A stretch of DNA of 19,657 bases from DATILI01 sp035476635 (GTDB lineage Bacteria; Pseudomonadota; Gammaproteobacteria; Burkholderiales; Burkholderiaceae_C): the NCBI GenBank assembly GCA_035476635.1, contig DATILI010000152.1, positions 1-19,657 of the forward strand, given 5' to 3'. The position numbers and the translations under genes are program-made. Of this stretch, positions 15,042 to 19,657 are shown one piece after another. How positions within the stretch are numbered: the stretch's first letter is position 1; each line of letters opens with the position of its first letter. The notes beneath the pieces were generated by a model that searched no databases, was not told the origin of the DNA, and was given only the letters and a program-made list of their open reading frames with translations.

Positions 15042-15967
15042 TCGAATAGCTCCTCATAGCTGACGGTGGCGGTTCCAAATTTGCCCACCACGATGCCACC
15101 CGCCTTGTTGGCCAGCGGCATGGCTTCGCGCAGGCTCAAGCCGGCTGCCACCATCGCGGCCATCGTGGCGATCACGGTGTCGCCGGCACCCGTCACGTCA
15201 AACACCTCGCGCGCTTGGGCGCCCACATGCAGTTGGCCTTCGGCGTCGAAAAGCGTCATGCCTTCTTCGCTGCGCGTGAGCAGCAGGGCGTCCAGGTTGA
15301 GCTGCGTGCGCAGGTTCTGCGCCTTGGCAACGAGCTCTTCCTCGTCGCGCCAACTGCCGATCACCTGCTGCAGCTCGGCGCGGTTGGGCGTGATCACGCT
15401 GGCGTTGCGGTAGCGTGAATAGTCCGAGCCCTTGGGGTCGATCAGGATGCTCTTGCCGGCGCTGCACGCCGCGTCGATCATGTGCGTGACGTGGGCCAGG
15501 CCGCCCTTGCCGTAGTCGGAGAACAGGACCGCATGGTGCTCTGGCAAGAGCGCCAAAAAGCTCGCGGACTGCGAGGCCAGCACCTCGTGATTGGGGGTGT
15601 TCTCAAAATCCATGCGCAGCAGCTGCTGCTGGCGGCCGATCACACGCAGCTTGACTGTCGTCTTCAGATCGGCATCGCGCCCGAAATGGGGCTGGATGCC
15701 GGTCTGGGCCACCTGGGCTTCCAGCTTGTGACTGGCATCGTCGTCGCCGACCACCGTCAGCAGCGAGGCCTGCGCGCCCAGCGTGACGATGTTGTAGGCC
15801 ACGTTGGCAGCGCCGCCGATGCGTTCTTCTTCGCGCGTGACGCGCACCACCGGAACCGGTGCTTCAGGGCTGATGCGGTCGACGGCACCGTACCAGTAGC
15901 GGTCGAGCATGGCATCGCCGACGACCAGCACGCGGGCTTTCGCAAGCCTGCCTTTGAAAACTTTCAT
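15038..15967 (-). CDS. rfaE1: D-glycero-beta-D-manno-heptose-7-phosphate kinase
   Basis: This 309-residue PfkB/ribokinase-family enzyme phosphorylates heptose 7-phosphate at C1 in the ADP-heptose pathway. Seen are VVGDAMLDRYWYG near the N-terminus, the sugar-binding GGAANVAYN, ITPNRAE, and the catalytic DVTGAGDTV with its aspartate base. In Escherichia coli the kinase is fused to the adenylyltransferase as HldE; here it is the kinase domain alone, as is usual in Burkholderiales, so the partner enzyme must be encoded elsewhere. The frame is open further upstream to 16021, but ATG 15967 overlaps the lapB stop as ATGA and gives a family-typical N-terminus, so I chose it. Confidence 0.94.
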   Translation of the reverse strand: MKVFKGRLAKARVLVVGDAMLDRYWYGAVDRISPEAPVPVVRVTREEERIGGAANVAYNIVTLGAQASLLTVVGDDDASHKLEAQVAQTGIQPHFGRDADLKTTVKLRVIGRQQQLLRMDFENTPNHEVLASQSASFLALLPEHHAVLFSDYGKGGLAHVTHMIDAACSAGKSILIDPKGSDYSRYRNASVITPNRAELQQVIGSWRDEEELVAKAQNLRTQLNLDALLLTRSEEGMTLFDAEGQLHVGAQAREVFDVTGAGDTVIATMAAMVAAGLSLREAMPLANKAGGIVVGKFGTATVSYEELFE

Positions 15968-17121
15968 AGTTCTTCCACCCGGCGCGCCGGATAACTGTCC
16001 CAGGCCTGGCAGCCCGGGCATTGCCAGAAATGCTGCTTGGCCTCGAAGCCGCAGGCGGCGCAGCGGTAGCGCGTGAGCGGCTTGACGGCATGGTCCAGCG
16101 CACGCTGCACCTGCGGATGAAATTGCTCGTGCTCCAGGCGTTCACCGGCGATCCACTTGGCCGCGGCAACGAGGGAAGGCTCGCGTTCCAGGTGGGTCAC
16201 ATACCATTCGCGCGCTGACGCGGCTGGCGTCTGCTGCACAGCTTCCAAGGCGACGATGGCCTCCAGGACATCCAGCGAATGCGCATCGGCATAGCTGTTC
16301 TTGAGTAGGTGCAGCGCGTCCGCGGCGCGGTTGACGCGAGGCGCGAGTTCCGCGATCTGGCTTGCGATCAGGGGCATGGCCAGCGGAACCTCGCGCGCCA
16401 GTGTCTTGAGCGTGCCATAGGCGTCCACGGCCTGGCCGGCCTGAAGCTGAAGTTTCGCCAGGTCGATCTGCGCGCGCGCCGTCTGGGGCGAGGTGGCGAT
16501 TGCCTGCTCCAGCTTGGCGCGTGCTTCATCGGCCTGGCCATTGGCCAGCAGCGCCGCGGCCTGCTCGCACAGGTAGTGCGCTTGCCGGCCGCTGAAACTG
16601 CCTTGTCCCGAGGCTTCTAGCTTCTGCGCGATCTCTGCCGCCAGGGGCCAGTCGCGCGAGCGTTCGTAGATGGCCAGCAGCGCCAGGCGGGCCTGGGCTT
16701 CGAATGGTGTGTCCTCCAGCTTGCGCAAAGCGTCTTCGGCGCGGTCGAGCAAGCCTGCCTTGAGGAAGTCCAGCGCCAGTGCATGTTGTGCGCGCTGGCG
16801 GTCGGTCTTGCTCAGGTCGCCACGCGAGAGCAGGTGTTCATGTACCCGCACCGCGCGTTCGTACTCGCCGCGCCGGCGAAACAGGTTACCCAGGGCGAAG
16901 TGCAGTTCGGACGTGTCCGGGTCGTTTTGCACCGCTTCGATGAAGGCATCGATGGCCTGGTCCTGCTGCTCGTTGAGCAGGAAGTTCAGTCCTTTGAAAT
17001 AGGCCTTGGGCGCCTGGCGGTTGTCAAAGCGCAGTTGGCGCAGGTCCAGCCGGGATGCGGCCCAGCCGAGCACGAATGCGATGGGCAATCCCAGCAGGAT
17101 CCAGCTCAGTTCAAGATCCAT
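15964..17121 (-). CDS. lapB: LPS assembly protein LapB (YciM), TPR protein with rubredoxin-like C-terminus
   Basis: This 385-residue protein is anchored by one N-terminal helix (about residues 7-22, ending in the conserved AASRLD) and projects tetratricopeptide repeats into the cytoplasm. In E. coli LapB directs FtsH to degrade LpxC and so limits lipid A synthesis. TPR-like helices fill residues about 40-330. The C-terminus holds four cysteines, C354 and C357 (CAAC) and C368 and C371 (CPGC), the rubredoxin-like metal site required for function. It overlaps lapA by 11 bases and the heptose kinase gene by 4, so control of LPS synthesis and heptose supply are expressed together. Confidence 0.95.
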   Translation of the reverse strand: MDLELSWILLGLPIAFVLGWAASRLDLRQLRFDNRQAPKAYFKGLNFLLNEQQDQAIDAFIEAVQNDPDTSELHFALGNLFRRRGEYERAVRVHEHLLSRGDLSKTDRQRAQHALALDFLKAGLLDRAEDALRKLEDTPFEAQARLALLAIYERSRDWPLAAEIAQKLEASGQGSFSGRQAHYLCEQAAALLANGQADEARAKLEQAIATSPQTARAQIDLAKLQLQAGQAVDAYGTLKTLAREVPLAMPLIASQIAELAPRVNRAADALHLLKNSYADAHSLDVLEAIVALEAVQQTPAASAREWYVTHLEREPSLVAAAKWIAGERLEHEQFHPQVQRALDHAVKPLTRYRCAACGFEAKQHFWQCPGCQAWDSYPARRVEEL

Positions 17122-17440
17122 GGCGCGGCAGCGAAGAAGGCAGGAGTTCGGAAGGGGCGATGCTTTCTGCGGAAGTTTGGCCGGTGGCCTGGGCAGCCCG
17201 AAGCGCGGCCTTCTGTGCGGCGCTGCGATGCTTCCACCAGCGTGGCACCATGCCGAGCACGCCGATGGCCACGCCGCAGGCGAACGCCGTCAGCACCACC
17301 AGTACCAGCGGCGCACTCCAGCGCGTGCCGAAGAAAAAGTGCACGGTGGCGTCTTGCTGGTTGTTCAATGCGAAGGCAAACAGCGTAAAAAAAATGGCCG
17401 CCTTAAGCATCCACTTAAGCAGCCACATGAGGTGTTTCAT
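17111..17440 (-). CDS. lapA: LapA-domain (YciS-like) inner-membrane protein
   Basis: This 109-residue protein has two hydrophobic segments, about residues 5-25 and 43-66, separated by NNQQDATVHFFFG, a typical LapA (DUF1049) arrangement, followed by a basic cytoplasmic tail. LapA partners with LapB in control of LPS assembly. GAGGAG lies 4 bases upstream of ATG 17438-17440 and sits next to a small CTCG/CGAG hairpin. Its end overlaps the lapB start by 11 bases. The tail, from about residue 78, is longer and more Ala/Ser-rich than in E. coli. Confidence 0.92.
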   Translation of the reverse strand: MKHLMWLLKWMLKAAIFFTLFAFALNNQQDATVHFFFGTRWSAPLVLVVLTAFACGVAIGVLGMVPRWWKHRSAAQKAALRAAQATGQTSAESIAPSELLPSSLPRHGS

Positions 17441-17485
17441 TCATCTCCTCGGTGACGAGGTGATTCTAGCGACTCGGGTTGGTCG

Positions 17486-17797
17486 TCAGCTCTTTTTGCC
17501 AGCCTCCAGCTCCGCCGTGCGCGCGTCCACCGCTTCGCGCAGGGCCTTGCCCGGCTTGAAGTGGGGAACACGTTTTTCGGGGATGGCCACGCTCTCGCCG
17601 CTGCGCGGGTTGCGTCCCATGCGTGGCGGCCGGCGATTGATGGAAAAGCTGCCGAATCCACGGATTTCAATGCGGTGCCCACGTACCAGCGCGTCGCTTA
17701 CAGCGTCCAGAATGGTCTTGACGGCGTATTCGGCATCACGGTGCGTGAGCTGGCTGAAACGGGATGCCAGTTCTTCTACAAGATCACTACGAGTCAT
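17486..17797 (-). CDS. ihfB: Integration host factor subunit beta
   Basis: This 103-residue HU/IHF-family protein bends DNA as a heterodimer with IHF-alpha. Recognisable are MTRSDLVEELA, the conserved IEIRGFGSFS, and the beta-arm region RMGRNPRSGE whose proline intercalates DNA, followed by KRVPHFKPGKALRE. It lies between rpsA and lapA, the usual betaproteobacterial order. The start has no good ribosome site; the bases upstream are the end of a palindromic repeat only 13 bases away, which probably sets the leader of this gene. The C-terminal TAELEAGKKS tail is ordinary. Confidence 0.96.
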   Translation of the reverse strand: MTRSDLVEELASRFSQLTHRDAEYAVKTILDAVSDALVRGHRIEIRGFGSFSINRRPPRMGRNPRSGESVAIPEKRVPHFKPGKALREAVDARTAELEAGKKS

Positions 17798-17810
17798 GGC
17801 TTGGCAAGGG

Positions 17811-17876
17811 TGTCATCCCGGGCTCGGCCCGGGATCCACGCCGTGGCATGGATTGCGGGGCAAGCCCGCAATGACA
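17811..17876. repeat. Three-hairpin palindromic repeat between rpsA and ihfB
   Basis: The element begins TGTCAT and ends ATGACA, so its ends pair. Inside are two strong hairpins, CCCGGGC/GCCCGGG and TGCGGG/CCCGCA, with an ATCCA/TGGAT stem between them, giving a clover-like fold. Similar TCATCCCGGG...GGGATCCA elements are, from memory, widespread in proteobacterial intergenic regions. It starts 7 bases after the rpsA stop and ends 13 bases before the ihfB start on the minus strand, so it could attenuate transcription or stabilise the rpsA message. Confidence 0.75.
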
Positions 17877-17883
17877 GTCCTTT

Positions 17884-19578
17884 TTACTTCTCGCTGTTGT
17901 CCAGCTTGGCGCGCAGCAGGGCACCCAGGCTGGTCGTGCCGGCGCTTTCGCGGGCCGACTGCTGGCTCAGGCTTTGCATGGCTTCGTTCTGGTCAGCCAT
18001 GTCCTTGGCCTTGATCGACAGCTGGATGTTGCGGGTCTTGCGATCCACATTGACCACCACGGCCGTGACTTCGTCGCCTTCCTTGAGCACGTTGCGGGCA
18101 TCTTCCACGCGGTCGCGGGAGATTTCGCTGGCGCGCAGGTAGCCGATGACGTCCTGGCCCAGGTCGATTTCAGCGCCACGCGCGTCCACCGTTTTGACCT
18201 TGCCGGACACGGTCTGGCCCTTGTCGTTCACCGTCACGAAGGTCGTGAACGGGTCAGAGTCGAGCTGCTTGATGCCCAGGGAGATGCGCTCGCGGTCCAC
18301 GTCCACGGCCAGCACGATCGCTTCCACGTCCTGGCCCTTTTTGTAGTTGCGCACGGCGGCTTCGCCCGGCTCGTTCCAGGACAGGTCGGACAGGTGCACC
18401 AGGCCGTCGATGCCGGCAGCCAGGCCCACGAACACGCCGAAGTCGGTAATCGACTTGATCGGGCCCTTGACGCGGTCGCCGCGCTTGGTGTTCTGCGCGA
18501 ATTCTTGCCACGGGTTGGCCTTGCACTGCTTCATGCCCAGGCTGATGCGGCGCTTGTCTTCGTCGATCTCCAGGACCATGACTTCGACTTCGTCACCCAG
18601 CGACACGAGCTTGGAAGGAGCCACGTTCTTGTTGGTCCAGTCCATTTCGGAGACGTGCACCAGGCCTTCGATGCCGGGCTCGAGTTCCACGAACGCGCCG
18701 TAGTCGGCGATGTTGGTGATCTTGCCGAACATGCGCGTGCCTTGCGGATAGCGGCGGTTCACGCCCATCCACGGGTCGTCGCCCATCTGCTTGAGACCCA
18801 GGGACACGCGGTTCTTCTCGGTGTCGAACTTGAGGATCTTGGCAGTAATCTCTTGGCCGGCCTGAACGACTTCGCTCGGGTGGCGCACGCGACGCCAGGC
18901 CATGTCGGTGATGTGCAGCAGGCCGTCGATGCCGCCGAGGTCAACGAACGCACCATATTCCGTAATGTTCTTGACCACGCCACGAACCACAGAACCTTCT
19001 TTCAAGGTTTCCATCAGCTTGGCGCGCTCTTCGCCCATGGAGGCTTCCACCACGGCGCGGCGGCTCAGCACCACATTGTTGCGCTTGCGGTCCAGCTTGA
19101 TGACCTTGAATTCCATGGTCTTGTTCTCGTAGGGAGACAAGTCCTTGATGGGGCGGGTGTCGATCAGCGAGCCGGGCAGGAATGCGCGGATGCCGTTGAC
19201 CAGGACGGTCAGGCCGCCCTTGACCTTGCCGCTGGTGGTGCCGGTGACGAATTCGCCGGATTCCAGGGCCTTTTCCAGGCTCATCCACGATGCGAGGCGC
19301 TTGGCCTTGTCGCGCGACAGGATGGTGTCGCCGTAACCGTTTTCGATGGCGTCGATGGCCACCGAGACGAAATCGCCCACCTGGACTTCGATTTCGCCCT
19401 TGTCATTCTTGAACTCGTCGATCGGCACGTACGCTTCGGACTTGAGGCCGGCGTTCACGACGACAAAGCTGTGCTCAATACGGACCACTTCGGAAGTGAT
19501 CACTTCGCCGGTGCGCATTTCAGAGCGCTGCAGCGATTCCTCGAACATCGAGGCAAAAGATTCCATGGATTCAGACAT
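17884..19578 (-). CDS. rpsA: 30S ribosomal protein S1
   Basis: This 564-residue protein binds mRNA on the small ribosomal subunit and helps start translation of messages with weak ribosome sites. Six S1 (OB-fold) domains can be read at about residues 23-90, 108-174, 194-263, 279-349, 366-436 and 453-524; domains 3 to 5 show the clear DFGVFV/EYGAFV and GLVHVSE-type motifs, and the first two and the last are more divergent, as usual. An in-frame ATG at 19593 exists, but ATG 19578 is preferred: AAGGAAA lies 5 bases before it and MSESMESFA is the typical betaproteobacterial N-terminus. In related genomes cmk lies upstream; it is not in this window. Confidence 0.97.
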   Translation of the reverse strand: MSESMESFASMFEESLQRSEMRTGEVITSEVVRIEHSFVVVNAGLKSEAYVPIDEFKNDKGEIEVQVGDFVSVAIDAIENGYGDTILSRDKAKRLASWMSLEKALESGEFVTGTTSGKVKGGLTVLVNGIRAFLPGSLIDTRPIKDLSPYENKTMEFKVIKLDRKRNNVVLSRRAVVEASMGEERAKLMETLKEGSVVRGVVKNITEYGAFVDLGGIDGLLHITDMAWRRVRHPSEVVQAGQEITAKILKFDTEKNRVSLGLKQMGDDPWMGVNRRYPQGTRMFGKITNIADYGAFVELEPGIEGLVHVSEMDWTNKNVAPSKLVSLGDEVEVMVLEIDEDKRRISLGMKQCKANPWQEFAQNTKRGDRVKGPIKSITDFGVFVGLAAGIDGLVHLSDLSWNEPGEAAVRNYKKGQDVEAIVLAVDVDRERISLGIKQLDSDPFTTFVTVNDKGQTVSGKVKTVDARGAEIDLGQDVIGYLRASEISRDRVEDARNVLKEGDEVTAVVVNVDRKTRNIQLSIKAKDMADQNEAMQSLSQQSARESAGTTSLGALLRAKLDNSEK

Positions 19579-19582
19579 TCGG

Positions 19583-19589
19583 TTTCCTT
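19583..19589 (-). promoter_or_regulatory. rpsA: Ribosome-binding site that fixes the rpsA start
   Basis: AAGGAAA on the minus strand lies directly before CGAATG and so selects ATG 19578; it would fall inside the coding region if translation began at the upstream ATG at 19593. The rest of the leader to the window edge (19590-19657) shows no convincing promoter and no readable end of an upstream gene. Confidence 0.75.
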
Positions 19590-19657
19590 GCACGTCGCAC
19601 AGGTTTCCAGACGCAAAAGCAAAATCGCTTCAACGCGGCTGTTTTTAAGGCTGGGAC

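Noticed and set aside
14043..15059. Plus-strand open frame (338 codons) opposite hldD
   Set aside because: Antisense of a clear epimerase gene; no domain or ribosome site.
15968..16021. Longer N-terminus for the heptose kinase
   Set aside because: It would lie fully inside lapB and adds a Gly/Pro-rich segment; the ATGA overlap and the family-typical MKVFKGRL start favour 15967.
1..19657. CRISPR array, tRNA, rRNA or prophage genes
   Set aside because: No regularly spaced direct repeats, no cloverleaf with CCA-type end and no phage or integrase proteins were seen in reading the window; the island boundaries show no tRNA or attachment-site duplication.

Overview
The window looks like a chromosomal segment of a high-GC betaproteobacterium of the order Burkholderiales, most likely Comamonadaceae. 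This rests on the conserved gene order on the right (rpsA, ihfB, lapA, lapB, heptose kinase, hldD, comEA-like), on tripartite TRAP transporters of a familiar Burkholderiales type, and on a C-rich intergenic repeat at 4151-4230 that I recall as common in that family. No tRNA, rRNA, CRISPR array or complete insertion sequence was seen.

Layout. Positions 1-354 (minus) hold the start of a CrcB fluoride channel that runs off the left edge. Positions 394-1113 (plus) hold an Asp/Glu/hydantoin racemase-family enzyme. Positions 1122-4048 (minus) hold a complete TRAP transporter (dctM, dctQ, dctP order on the map). A LysR-type regulator (4231-5169, plus) diverges from it. Downstream, on the plus strand, come a DUF1445/D-glutamate cyclase-family protein (5257-6081), a second, paralogous TRAP set (6094-9050), a fused 5-oxoprolinase/hydantoinase (9102-12782) and a DinB-family protein (12792-13325). 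On the minus strand, right to left, lie rpsA, ihfB, lapA, lapB, the heptose-7-phosphate kinase, hldD and a ComEA-like helix-hairpin-helix protein, which ends at a good terminator facing dinB.

Working together. The left 13 kb reads as an accessory catabolic island. Two uptake systems, a candidate D-glutamate cyclase (D-glutamate to 5-oxo-D-proline), a racemase-fold enzyme and an ATP-dependent oxoprolinase (5-oxo-L-proline to L-glutamate) could form a route for salvaging D-glutamate, 5-oxoproline or related cyclic amides under LysR control. This pathway is inferred from families and context only. The right 6 kb is housekeeping: translation (S1), nucleoid architecture (IHF), LPS assembly control (LapA/LapB) and LPS inner-core heptose synthesis, in tightly overlapping genes.

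The most unusual feature is a 90-bp AT-rich palindromic element (28-bp arms, one mismatch) inside the oxoprolinase gene. It adds about 30 codons without breaking the frame, and the frame used is the only one of its three forward frames that is open. Other non-coding structures are a second repeat forming the leader of the LysR gene, a three-hairpin repeat between rpsA and ihfB, and a large nested dyad in the comEA leader.
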